A stretch of 14,245 bases of DNA from Cloacimonetes bacterium UBA5456 (lineage in GTDB: Bacteria; Cloacimonadota; Cloacimonadia; Cloacimonadales; Cloacimonadaceae), in assembly GCA_002427325.1 (NCBI GenBank), contig DIQS01000019.1, positions 1-14,245 on the forward strand. Direction: 5' to 3'. Below, one piece after another: positions 7,089 through 14,245 of this stretch (positions are counted from its first letter, which is position 1; each line of letters opens with the position of its first letter). The notes below the pieces were generated by a model, which did no database searches, was not told the DNA's origin, and saw only the letters and a list, made by a program, of their open reading frames with translations. A program made the position numbers and the translations under genes.

Positions 7089-9425
7089 ATGCCGAATTTA
7101 CCGGCAACTTGGTACATCGCGCCTTTGGGTGCAATATCAGCATTGATCTTTGCTTACTTTTTGTTTAAGAGCGTTCTCAAGCGCGATCCGGGCAATCCCC
7201 GCATGCAAGAGATTGCCGGTTTTGTTCGTGAGGGTGCTTTTGCCTATCTTGCTCAGCAATACAAAGGTGTGGGCATCTTTTTTGCCGTAGTCTTGTGCAT
7301 CCTGCTCTTTATGGCTTATGGGTTGAAGGTCTTGGACGTGATGATCCCTTGGGGCTTCCTCAGCGGAGGCGTAATGAGCGGACTCGCCGGACTCATCGGG
7401 ATGAACACAGCGACCTTGGCTTCCAGCCGCACGGCACAGGCTTGTTCGGATAGTCTGAACAAAGGTTTGAAGGTTGCCTTCCGCGCCGGTGGAGTGATGG
7501 GTCTCGTCGTTGTAGGCCTCGCACTTTTAGACCTCAGTGTCTGGTTCTTTGCACTCAATTGGATTGGCTATAGCTTGCAAAACATCGCGGTTGTGATGCT
7601 CTCCTTTGGCATGGGTGCAAGCAGCCAAGCTCTCTTTGCCCGAATTGGTGGTGGAATCTATACCAAAGCCGCAGACGTTGGTGCAGACCTCGTGGGCAAA
7701 GTGGAAGCAGGCATCCCCGAAGACGACCCTCGCAATCCTGCCACGATTGCAGACAACGTGGGTGACAACGTGGGCGACGTCGCCGGAATGGGCGCAGACC
7801 TCTATGAATCCTATGCTGGGAGCATTCTCGCCACAGCCGCACTTGGCATGAGCGTTGTTCTTCAGCTTTCCCACGCCAATCCTGCAATCGAGCAATATAT
7901 GATGTCTTTCATCACCCTGCCTGCCATACTCGCGGGCATTGGTGCACTCTTTTCCATCATCGGCATCTATTCTGTTTCCACCAAAGAAAATGCCGGCATG
8001 AAAGACCTCATGAGTTCACTGAACAAGAGCGTTTATGTTTCCTCTGGATTGACGACAATAGCGTCCTTTTTCCTCTGCAAAGCTCTCCTTCCTTCCGAGC
8101 ATTATTTGGGAGTGTTTTTCTCCTCTTTCATCGGACTTTTGGCAGGAGTTCTCATCGGATTCACCACGGAGCTTTGGACTTCCCACAGCTATAAACCTAC
8201 GCGCAATATCGCCAAACAGGGCGAATATGGCTCGGCGACGGTGATCCTTGAAGGGATAAGCGTTGGCATGCTTTCCACGGTTGCGCCCGTTCTCATCATC
8301 GGCGTAGGGATTGTGATATCCTTCATCATTGCCGGCGGATTTGAGCATGTGGAGCTCGGTTTATATGGGATAGGCTTCGGAGCCGTTGGCATGCTCGCCA
8401 CCTTGGGCGTGACCATGGCGATGGACGCTTTTGGACCCATTGCCGACAACGCCGGCGGCAACGCACAGATGTCCTATCTCCCCAAAGAAGTCAGAGAGCG
8501 CACAGATAGTTTGGATTCGGTTGGAAACACCACCGCCGCGATTGGTAAAGGCTTTGCAATCGGCAGTGCTGCGCTCACGGCGATGGCTCTCTTGGCCGCC
8601 TATCTCGAAAAGGTGAGAGACGGATTTGCCATGTTGGGCGCAAAGCTCGGACAGCCGCAGATCTTGGAATACACGGTTAGCGGAGTAGTGCAAAAGGTCG
8701 AAGCTCAAAATGCCTCGCTCTTGCAATTCATCGAATATTATCAGGTGCACCCCTTGAATCCCAAGTTCCTCGTGGGAGTCTTTATCGGCGGCATGTTGAT
8801 CTTTGTATTTTCTGCACTCACCATCAAGGCGGTCAGCAGAGCAGCCGGCAAGATGGTGAAAGAGGTGCGACGTCAATTCACCAGTGACCCCGGCATCTTG
8901 CAGGGCAAGAGCAAGCCGGACTATGCCGAATGCGTACGCATCTCCACGGTAGGCGCCCAACAGCAGATGATACTCCCCGCCTTAGTTGCCATCGTTTCCC
9001 CCGTAATCGTCGGCTTAATCTTCGGCGTAGCAGGGGTTTTGGGTCTTCTCATCGGCGGGCTCAGCACAGGATTTGTGATGGCGGTGATGATGAACAATGC
9101 CGGCGGCGCATGGGACAACGCCAAGAAATATGTAGAAACCGGAGCGATTGGCGGAGTGGGCTCGCATATCCATAACGCCACCATCGTCGGCGACACGGTT
9201 GGCGACCCCTTCAAAGACACCGCAGGCCCCAGCATCAACATCCTAATCAAGTTAATGAGCATGGTCTCCATCGTTTTCGGCGGCTTCATCGTGGCATATT
9301 CGCCCCGCATTGAAGGGCTTTATACCCCCAAGCCAAAGACCATTATGATTGAAGAAACTCAGCCAATAGAAAGCACGAGCATCGTCGAAGAAGACCTCGA
9401 GATCATCATCGATAATGACATCTAA
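7089..9425 (+). CDS. hppA: Membrane-bound pyrophosphatase, K+-dependent, predicted Na+-pumping
   Basis: Hydrolyses pyrophosphate in the cytoplasm and pumps Na+ and/or H+ across the inner membrane. The 778 residues show about 16 hydrophobic helices and the family's substrate motifs: DVGAD (196-200), DDPRNPATIADNVGDNVGD (212-230), WDNAKK (675-680) and GDTVGDPFKD (701-710). A483 and G486 in GNTTAAIGKG are the residues of K+-dependent enzymes (K+-independent ones have Lys and Thr). E240 in DLYESYAG sits where Na+-pumping enzymes carry their Glu; H+-only plant-type enzymes have it four residues later. A dual Na+/H+ pump cannot be excluded. Unusual points are a long loop at about 507-557, substitutions in the loop at 688-698, and a ~35-residue acidic C-terminal tail. 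Start: ATG 7089, preferred over an in-frame TTG at 7068 because of the SD at 7077-7083. The gene stands alone between terminators. Confidence 0.95.
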   Translation: MPNLPATWYIAPLGAISALIFAYFLFKSVLKRDPGNPRMQEIAGFVREGAFAYLAQQYKGVGIFFAVVLCILLFMAYGLKVLDVMIPWGFLSGGVMSGLAGLIGMNTATLASSRTAQACSDSLNKGLKVAFRAGGVMGLVVVGLALLDLSVWFFALNWIGYSLQNIAVVMLSFGMGASSQALFARIGGGIYTKAADVGADLVGKVEAGIPEDDPRNPATIADNVGDNVGDVAGMGADLYESYAGSILATAALGMSVVLQLSHANPAIEQYMMSFITLPAILAGIGALFSIIGIYSVSTKENAGMKDLMSSLNKSVYVSSGLTTIASFFLCKALLPSEHYLGVFFSSFIGLLAGVLIGFTTELWTSHSYKPTRNIAKQGEYGSATVILEGISVGMLSTVAPVLIIGVGIVISFIIAGGFEHVELGLYGIGFGAVGMLATLGVTMAMDAFGPIADNAGGNAQMSYLPKEVRERTDSLDSVGNTTAAIGKGFAIGSAALTAMALLAAYLEKVRDGFAMLGAKLGQPQILEYTVSGVVQKVEAQNASLLQFIEYYQVHPLNPKFLVGVFIGGMLIFVFSALTIKAVSRAAGKMVKEVRRQFTSDPGILQGKSKPDYAECVRISTVGAQQQMILPALVAIVSPVIVGLIFGVAGVLGLLIGGLSTGFVMAVMMNNAGGAWDNAKKYVETGAIGGVGSHIHNATIVGDTVGDPFKDTAGPSINILIKLMSMVSIVFGGFIVAYSPRIEGLYTPKPKTIMIEETQPIESTSIVEEDLEIIIDNDI

Positions 9426-9446
9426 ACAACAATAGTATAATGCATT

Positions 9447-9486
9447 AAGCCCGCTATTTGAACGAACAAACAGCGGGCTTTTTTCT
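9447..9486 (+). terminator. Intrinsic terminator after hppA
   Basis: A 9-bp stem AAGCCCGCT (9447-9455) with AGCGGGCTT (9472-9480), extended inward after one mismatch by TTTG/CAAA, then a T-tract from 9479 to 9484. It lies between the convergent hppA and thioesterase genes. The T-tract favours the plus strand; on the minus strand only two T residues follow the stem, so it would end the thioesterase transcript weakly. Confidence 0.9.
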
Positions 9487-9506
9487 TTGAGATAAAGAGG
9501 ATAAGA

Positions 9507-9920
9507 TCAGCCTTCCTGAGTCGGCTCAACAAAGCTATTGATATGCTCAAAAACATCCACAGGAAGCCTTTTTGCCTTGCCTTCTGAAGCATGCACAAAG
9601 ATAACCTGCGCCTTGAAACACAGCTCGCCGGCACTATTATAGACCTCTTGTTTCCAAAAACCTTTCAGCCGATTCATGGTGTAGCACCAGCTCTTAACGC
9701 TGACGGTATCCTCCAACATCAGCGCCTTGACATAGTCCAATTCATAGCGGAGAACAAAGAGTTGTATCCCCATCTCCAAGAATGCTTTCACCGGCATTCC
9801 CATCTCGCTGAGAGCTTCACTGCGCGCAGCTTCCAACATTGTCAGATAATTGGCATTATTCATGTGCCCATAAATATCGCATTCATAGCCATAAATCTTC
9901 TTTTCGTATGTAAATATCAT
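9507..9920 (-). CDS. Hotdog-fold acyl-CoA thioesterase (4HBT/FadM-like)
   Basis: A 137-residue single-domain hotdog protein, the usual size for the 4-hydroxybenzoyl-CoA thioesterase/FadM/YbgC group, which hydrolyses acyl-CoA thioesters in the cytoplasm. The signature near the N-terminus, ECDIYGHMNNANYLTMLEAAR (its last 20 residues span 14-33), resembles FadM: D15 and the GHMNN turn (18-22) belong to the active-site region, and E30 lies on the central helix. The substrate cannot be told from sequence. The frame stays open upstream to 10079, but that extension is poor in family features and crosses the divergent gene. The ATG at 9920 has AAGGAAG six bases upstream (plus-strand 9927-9933). It is transcribed alone, converging on hppA and diverging from the YfhO gene across an 81-base gap. 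Confidence 0.88.
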   Translation of the reverse strand: MIFTYEKKIYGYECDIYGHMNNANYLTMLEAARSEALSEMGMPVKAFLEMGIQLFVLRYELDYVKALMLEDTVSVKSWCYTMNRLKGFWKQEVYNSAGELCFKAQVIFVHASEGKAKRLPVDVFEHINSFVEPTQEG

Positions 9921-9940
9921 CTCACACTTCCTTGTTTTAC

Positions 9941-9969
9941 TTGACTGATAAGGGCTTATAAAATAAACT
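9941..9969 (+). promoter_or_regulatory. Candidate promoter of the YfhO-lepB-hemW unit
   Basis: TTGACT (9941-9946) and TAAACT (9964-9969) are 17 bases apart in the 81-base gap between divergent genes. Transcription would begin near 9976, about 25 bases before the ATG at 10002, which has an AGAGGA ribosome site at 9992-9997. A promoter for the thioesterase must overlap this stretch on the other strand, but I see no clear boxes for it. Confidence 0.4.
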
Positions 9970-10001
9970 GAATCCCAATACAGATATAGATAGAGGATTT
10001 T

Positions 10002-12494
10002 ATGAGCCGTAAAAAAGTCAATCCAAAAGTTGAACCAAAGCAGAGTGCAGTGAGCAAAGCTCCCTTTGAATTGCCTCAAAAGTATCTCCCGTGGATATTT
10101 ATAGCCATCATTTTCGCTTTACTCAGCGTGATATATTTTCCCATTGCCTACAAGAATATGGAGCCGAAAGCATCCGACATCACGCAATGGCAAGGTGCTG
10201 CAAAGAGCATCATAGACTATAACGCAAGCCACAAGGATCGTGCGCTTTGGACGCAAAACATGTTCTCCGGGATGCCTTCTTATATGATTTCTTTCCCCAA
10301 TCGCTATCCTTTTATAGAAAGCATCACCAAAATCACCGACAAACTGATGAACTGGCGCATCTTCCTGCTTTTCTTGGGCGGAATAGGGATGTTTCTGCTC
10401 ATCCGTCAGCTCGGGATGGACGATTTCATGGCATTCTTTGCGGCGATCGCCTTCATCTTTTCCTGCCATTGGGTAGGGCTTTTGGAGATAGGGCACAACA
10501 CCAAATTCATGGCGATGATGTATGTCCCCTGGGTTTTTTGGGGATTGATCTATCTGAGGCAAAAGCCCGGCATGCTTTCCTTAGGACTTTTTGCGACATT
10601 TCTAATCGCTCAGCTCAGACAGAATCATCCTCAGATCAGCTACTACCTCTATCTATTTCTGGGAATGTATTGGATTTATGAGCTGATTCTATCCATTAAA
10701 GCTAAGAAACTAAAAGACTTCGGGATATGGACTTTGTTGATCCTGCTTGCCTTTGGGCTCACGGCACTTGCGGTGATGAACCCATATATGAGCACGATGG
10801 AATACAGCAAGCACACCATGCGCGGCACTGAGGGATTGGACAAAGCTTATGCCCAAGGCTGGAGCTTCCATCCCAAGGAGATTTTGGGCTTCATCGTTCC
10901 GGAATTCTGGGGCGGAATCAATCAAAACTACTGGGGCTATATGCCTTTCACGCAAGTATATAACTACTTTGGTTTAGTTGTCTTGCTCTTTGCTGTCTTA
11001 GCTCTTTTTTCAAGTGATCGCAAGCTGTCCATCTTCCTCTGGGTTTCAAGCGCATTCTTCACCCTGATTAGCTTCGGCAGCGCAACCCCCGCTCTTTCAG
11101 ACCTTTTCTTGAACTATCTGCCCTATTTCAACAAGTTCCGCGTGCCCTCCATGAGCTTGGTCATCCTGCAATTCAACATGGTGATCTTAGCTGCTTTAGG
11201 ACTGAAAACCGTGATAGAAAACAGAGGCAACGAAGTTTGGAAAAGGCGCTATAAGATTGCGTTTTGGAGCATTGGTGCGGTCTATATTCTCTGGCTGCTT
11301 TTTGCCAAGAAGTTTTTTGCAGGACTTCCTTTTACTACCGCTGTGGAACAAGCCCGCTATCAGGAAGCAAACGCTCTTTCTCAGCTAAATCATCTACGCG
11401 GCGTCCGCCTTGATGCACTCTATAAGAGCGGATTTCTTGCACTGATGTTTGCCGCCGTGAGCATGGGAAATGCATATTTACACACGATTGAAAAGCTTAA
11501 AAGCAAAGTCTTTATCATCCTCATCGCCCTGATCTGCTTTGTTGATCTCTGGCCATATACCGGACAGCATCTCAAGACCCTCTATCCACTCTCGAACCGG
11601 ACTGAGCAACATTTCAGCAAGACAAACTACGATGAATTCCTGCTCAGAGACAAGGATAACTATCGCATCTATCCATTTAATATGGGGCAAGTTAGACCTG
11701 CCGGTGAATGGGCATATCACCATCAAACCGTGGACGGATATTCAGCCGCAAAGCTCAAACGCTATGACGACATTTTGGGCTTGATCAACGGCAATCAAGA
11801 CCGCGATGGCGAATATATGCGCTATCTCCGCGGAGTTTTGCAAGAAGAGCCGCAAGAGCTTCGCACGCCCATCTTAAACATGCTAAACGCCAAATATTTT
11901 CTCCTTCCTTTAGGCATCCCCAATGATGAGGATTTGAGCATGTGTGATAGGGTCTATCACGACGAAAACATGGTGATCTATGAAAATAGGGACGTCATGC
12001 CCAGAGCGTGGTTCCCCGCCGAAATACGCCTCGCAGAGGAGTCTGAGACAGTGCTAAGAATGCTGGCAAGCTCCGATTTTGATCCCGCCCACACGGCGAT
12101 CGTCGAAGAAAAGCTCCCCATCTCCAAACAGCCGGTAAATGCAGCGGTTCGCCAAACGATCGCCGAAATGCACGAGCTGGAATATGTTTATCACAGCGAA
12201 AATGACGCGCTCTTAGTGCTCAGCGAAGTCTATTATCCCGCCGGCTGGAAAGCTATTGTCGGCAATCAAGAACTGCCCATCCATCCTGTAAATCACGTTC
12301 TACGCGGAGTTGTGGTTCCTGCCGGAGAGAACACTTTACGCCTTGTTTTCGAGCCGGAAAGCTACTCTAAGAGTAGCAAACTCAGCCTCATCGGCATCCT
12401 GCTCACCAGCCTCCTGATTGTTGTCGGGATTGTCCTCGGAATTGTCCGACGTTTCAGTAATAAGCAAAATAAGCTTGACACGAGAACCTCATAA
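10002..12494 (+). CDS. YfhO-family multi-spanning membrane protein
   Basis: An 830-residue protein of the YfhO family, thought to be GT-C-fold membrane proteins related to glycosyltransferases; in Gram-positives YfhO modifies lipoteichoic acid, while the role in FCB bacteria is unknown. After a Lys-rich cytoplasmic N-terminus (1-27), TM1 spans about 29-49. The first extracytoplasmic loop contains D59 in SDITQW, where GT-C enzymes often carry a catalytic acid, and the family segment ALWTQNMFSGMPSY (81-94). Many further helices run to about residue 520. A soluble, probably periplasmic region then includes GYSAAKLKRYDDI and ends in a beta-rich module (YYPAGWKAIVGNQELPI, LRGVVVPAGENTLRLVF). A last helix lies near 800-820, then a basic tail. 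Family membership is firm; glycosyl transfer is inference. lepB follows after 45 bases with no terminator. Confidence 0.85.
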   Translation: MSRKKVNPKVEPKQSAVSKAPFELPQKYLPWIFIAIIFALLSVIYFPIAYKNMEPKASDITQWQGAAKSIIDYNASHKDRALWTQNMFSGMPSYMISFPNRYPFIESITKITDKLMNWRIFLLFLGGIGMFLLIRQLGMDDFMAFFAAIAFIFSCHWVGLLEIGHNTKFMAMMYVPWVFWGLIYLRQKPGMLSLGLFATFLIAQLRQNHPQISYYLYLFLGMYWIYELILSIKAKKLKDFGIWTLLILLAFGLTALAVMNPYMSTMEYSKHTMRGTEGLDKAYAQGWSFHPKEILGFIVPEFWGGINQNYWGYMPFTQVYNYFGLVVLLFAVLALFSSDRKLSIFLWVSSAFFTLISFGSATPALSDLFLNYLPYFNKFRVPSMSLVILQFNMVILAALGLKTVIENRGNEVWKRRYKIAFWSIGAVYILWLLFAKKFFAGLPFTTAVEQARYQEANALSQLNHLRGVRLDALYKSGFLALMFAAVSMGNAYLHTIEKLKSKVFIILIALICFVDLWPYTGQHLKTLYPLSNRTEQHFSKTNYDEFLLRDKDNYRIYPFNMGQVRPAGEWAYHHQTVDGYSAAKLKRYDDILGLINGNQDRDGEYMRYLRGVLQEEPQELRTPILNMLNAKYFLLPLGIPNDEDLSMCDRVYHDENMVIYENRDVMPRAWFPAEIRLAEESETVLRMLASSDFDPAHTAIVEEKLPISKQPVNAAVRQTIAEMHELEYVYHSENDALLVLSEVYYPAGWKAIVGNQELPIHPVNHVLRGVVVPAGENTLRLVFEPESYSKSSKLSLIGILLTSLLIVVGIVLGIVRRFSNKQNKLDTRTS

Positions 12495-12539
12495 AAGACT
12501 GATGTAATGAACATGAAAGCAAGGATATAAGGAAACTTA

Positions 12540-13448
12540 ATGGCAGCAAAAGTAAAACCCAATAGAAAACAAGAGGCAGAGCTGAGCTTGACCCCGCTTC
12601 CCGAGGGCAAGAAGTTCCGTCGTCGTAAACCACAGCTACAAGATTGGATAGAGGCAATTCTCTTTGCCTTTGTAGTGGCAATGATCATCCGTAACTACAC
12701 TTTCCAAAACTTTATGATTCCCTCTTCATCGATGGAAAAGACCCTGCTCACCGGTGATTTTCTCGTGGCTAACAAGATGAAATACTTCTTCAGCGACCCC
12801 AAACGCGAGGATATCGTCACTTTCCGCTATCCCAAGATCGAGGAAAACACTCCGGAACATGAGGGCTATAAACACAACTTTATCAAACTTTTTGACCCCA
12901 TTTATATTAATAAAGAACAGGCCTTTAGCCGCTTCCCGCTCACCGCTTTCCACATCACTTATTATGCCCGTAAAAATGTGGTAAAACGCGTGATTGGCAT
13001 GCCGGGGGACATCGTGGAGCTTCGAGGCAAAACCGTGTATATCAATGGCGAAGAATTCACTCGCGGCTATGAATGCTATGGCGAGGCATATCCCAGCCCG
13101 CCGCTTGCACCGAGGGTGATCACAGACAGAACCTTTGAGAAAGGCGCCATAGACTATGTGTCCTATATGACGTGGTATGAACCATATAGAGTGCAGAGCG
13201 ACTCCACCGAAGTCAAGCACATTTTCAATAGAGATTGGTTCGGCCCCATCGAGATTCCCGAAGGCAAATACTTCGTTTTGGGAGACAACCGCGATGTCAG
13301 CGAAGACAGCCGCTATTGGGGATTTTTGGACAGACAAGATATCACCGGCTCTCCGTGGCTGATATTTTGGTCTAAAGGCATAGAATACAATAAGCTGTAC
13401 GACAGCCCGCATGTAAGGTGGAACAGAGTTTTCAGACGCGCGCGTTAG
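12540..13448 (+). CDS. lepB: Signal peptidase I
   Basis: Cleaves signal peptides from exported proteins on the periplasmic face of the inner membrane. The 302 residues begin with a basic cytoplasmic stretch of about 37 residues and a single helix at about 38-55. Box B is IPSSSMEKTLLTGD with nucleophile S64 directly before M65. The general base is K149 in VVKRVIGMPGD, and box E is GDNRDVSEDSRYWG near the C-terminus. Between S64 and K149, and again before box E, it carries extra segments typical of Gram-negative and FCB enzymes; the EKTL after the active serine resembles Bacteroidota versions. The ATG at 12540 has AAGGA at 12529-12533. A perfect TTGACA at 12475-12480 might begin a separate promoter, but no good -10 follows. 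Its end overlaps hemW by 31 bases. Confidence 0.95.
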   Translation: MAAKVKPNRKQEAELSLTPLPEGKKFRRRKPQLQDWIEAILFAFVVAMIIRNYTFQNFMIPSSSMEKTLLTGDFLVANKMKYFFSDPKREDIVTFRYPKIEENTPEHEGYKHNFIKLFDPIYINKEQAFSRFPLTAFHITYYARKNVVKRVIGMPGDIVELRGKTVYINGEEFTRGYECYGEAYPSPPLAPRVITDRTFEKGAIDYVSYMTWYEPYRVQSDSTEVKHIFNRDWFGPIEIPEGKYFVLGDNRDVSEDSRYWGFLDRQDITGSPWLIFWSKGIEYNKLYDSPHVRWNRVFRRAR

Positions 13449-14245
13449 GGCTCTATCTCCATATTCCCTTTTGCCTTTCGCGCTGTCCATATTGCAACTT
13501 CTTTTCACAGCCCTTTAATAGGCAAGCTTTTAGGCACTATTATGAACTGATCTTGCGCCAAAAAGAGCTAAGTCGTGAGCTGCTTTCGCGTCCGTTGCGC
13601 AGCGTATATTTTGGGGGCGGAACTCCGTCTTTGCTCAGCACCGAGCAGACCAACGGTATTTTAGAGGGCTTACCGCTCTCTGATGACTGCGAAATCACAC
13701 TCGAAATCAATCCTCTGATGATCACAGAAAGCTATGTGCAAGAGCTTAAAACAACGCCCATAAACCGACTTTCCTTAGGCGTGCAATCATTTCAGGATAA
13801 AGAACTTATCTATTTAGGCAGGAAACACAGAGCTGCAGATATTCCACCACGCATAGAGCTCCTGAACAAGCATGGTTACAGCAATCTTTCCCTTGATCTC
13901 ATCTACGGCATTCCCTCGTCAACACTCGATGATTTGGATTATAGTCTCCGGAGTTTGACGGCACTTCCCATCCAACATATCTCCACATATCTCTTGGAGA
14001 TCGAGCCGCATTCGCCCTTGGCAAAAGACATCCCGCTCATCCCCAAGGACAGCATTTTAGAAGAGATGTATCACCATATCCGCGAGAGACTTAATGACGC
14101 TGGCTTTGCCCAATATGAGATTTCAAACTTCGCACGCGCCGGCAAAAAGTCCCGCCACAACCTACTCTATTGGCAAGGCAAGGATTATCTGGGTTTCGGT
14201 GCATCTTCCTGGGGATATTTTGGCGGCAGACGCTACTATTTTCCT
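13418..14245 (+). CDS. hemW: HemW-like radical SAM heme chaperone (3' end missing)
   Basis: Radical SAM protein of the HemN/HemW family; the first 276 codons are present and the gene runs off the window, lacking roughly 100 residues compared with the usual 370-390. The [4Fe-4S] motif CLSRCPYC gives C19, C23 and C26. Residue 28 is Phe where true coproporphyrinogen dehydrogenase (HemN) has a fourth Cys, which favours HemW, a protein that inserts heme into target proteins. Other family motifs are VYFGGGTPS (63-71), RLSLGVQSFQ, SLDLIYGIPS, YEISNFAR and SRHNLLYW (245-252). The segment usually reading ENPG-like is EINPLMIT, so the Gly is replaced by Leu. The only in-frame start before the motif is GTG 13418, inside the end of lepB; it has no clear SD, so translation is probably coupled to lepB. 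The true start is less sure than the gene. Confidence 0.9.
   Translation, partial: MEQSFQTRALGLYLHIPFCLSRCPYCNFFSQPFNRQAFRHYYELILRQKELSRELLSRPLRSVYFGGGTPSLLSTEQTNGILEGLPLSDDCEITLEINPLMITESYVQELKTTPINRLSLGVQSFQDKELIYLGRKHRAADIPPRIELLNKHGYSNLSLDLIYGIPSSTLDDLDYSLRSLTALPIQHISTYLLEIEPHSPLAKDIPLIPKDSILEEMYHHIRERLNDAGFAQYEISNFARAGKKSRHNLLYWQGKDYLGFGASSWGYFGGRRYYFP

Noticed and set aside
6977..7168. 63-codon plus-strand frame before and into hppA
   Set aside because: Low-complexity Lys-rich start, overlaps the conserved start of hppA in another frame, and has no convincing SD.
8361..8960. 199-codon open frame on the minus strand opposite hppA
   Set aside because: Antisense to conserved pyrophosphatase helices and motifs; composition is that of a shadow frame and no family is recognisable.
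9436..9441. Perfect TATAAT just after hppA
   Set aside because: No -35 box at 16-18 bases and it points into a terminator and a gene on the other strand.
9921..10079. N-terminal extension of the thioesterase by 53 codons
   Set aside because: Hydrophobic aromatic-rich sequence without family similarity, crossing the start of the divergent YfhO gene; the ATG at 9920 has a well-placed AAGGAAG.
12507..12530. Tiny ATG frame (seven codons) between the YfhO gene and lepB
   Set aside because: Too short and without a spaced SD; it is explained by chance in an AT-rich gap.

Overview
The window reads as ordinary chromosome of an anaerobic, Gram-negative-type bacterium, with nine genes (eight complete, one cut by the right edge) and no phage, CRISPR, tRNA or rRNA. 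Several protein flavours point to the FCB superphylum: a YfhO-type membrane protein with an ALWTQNMFSGMPSY segment, and a signal peptidase with a PSSSMEKTL active site. Two things argue against Bacteroidota proper. The housekeeping sigma factor keeps E. coli-like promoter-contacting residues, and most genes have good Shine-Dalgarno (SD) sequences. Cloacimonadota or a neighbouring FCB phylum is my best guess; this is inference, not a database match.

Layout. Bases 1-107 hold a structured, repeat-rich noncoding element. Bases 169-6960 are a macromolecular-synthesis operon read rightward: rpsU (ribosomal protein bS21), an internal terminator, cvpA, mutS2, dnaG (primase) and rpoD (primary sigma factor), closed by a terminator. 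It combines the classic rpsU-dnaG-rpoD order with a cvpA-mutS2 pair. Next comes a single-gene unit, hppA (membrane pyrophosphatase, predicted K+-dependent and Na+-pumping), with its own terminator. A small hotdog thioesterase gene lies on the minus strand, convergent with hppA and divergent from what follows. The last unit, read rightward, is a YfhO-family multi-spanning membrane protein, lepB (signal peptidase I) and hemW (radical-SAM heme chaperone, 3' end missing).

How the genes fit together. The first operon links translation (bS21), ribosome rescue or DNA-recombination control (MutS2), replication priming (DnaG) and transcription (RpoD). The terminator after rpsU would let bS21 be made in excess over the rest. 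HppA conserves energy from biosynthetic pyrophosphate as an ion gradient, as is common in energy-limited anaerobes. The YfhO-LepB-HemW unit is mainly envelope biogenesis.

I see no clearly new multi-gene system. The points most worth a second look are the repeat element at the left edge, the near full-length SD plus TTG start of rpsU, the loss of the LDLR motif in the MutS2 Smr domain, substitutions in a conserved HppA loop, and a possible internal rpoD promoter inside dnaG.
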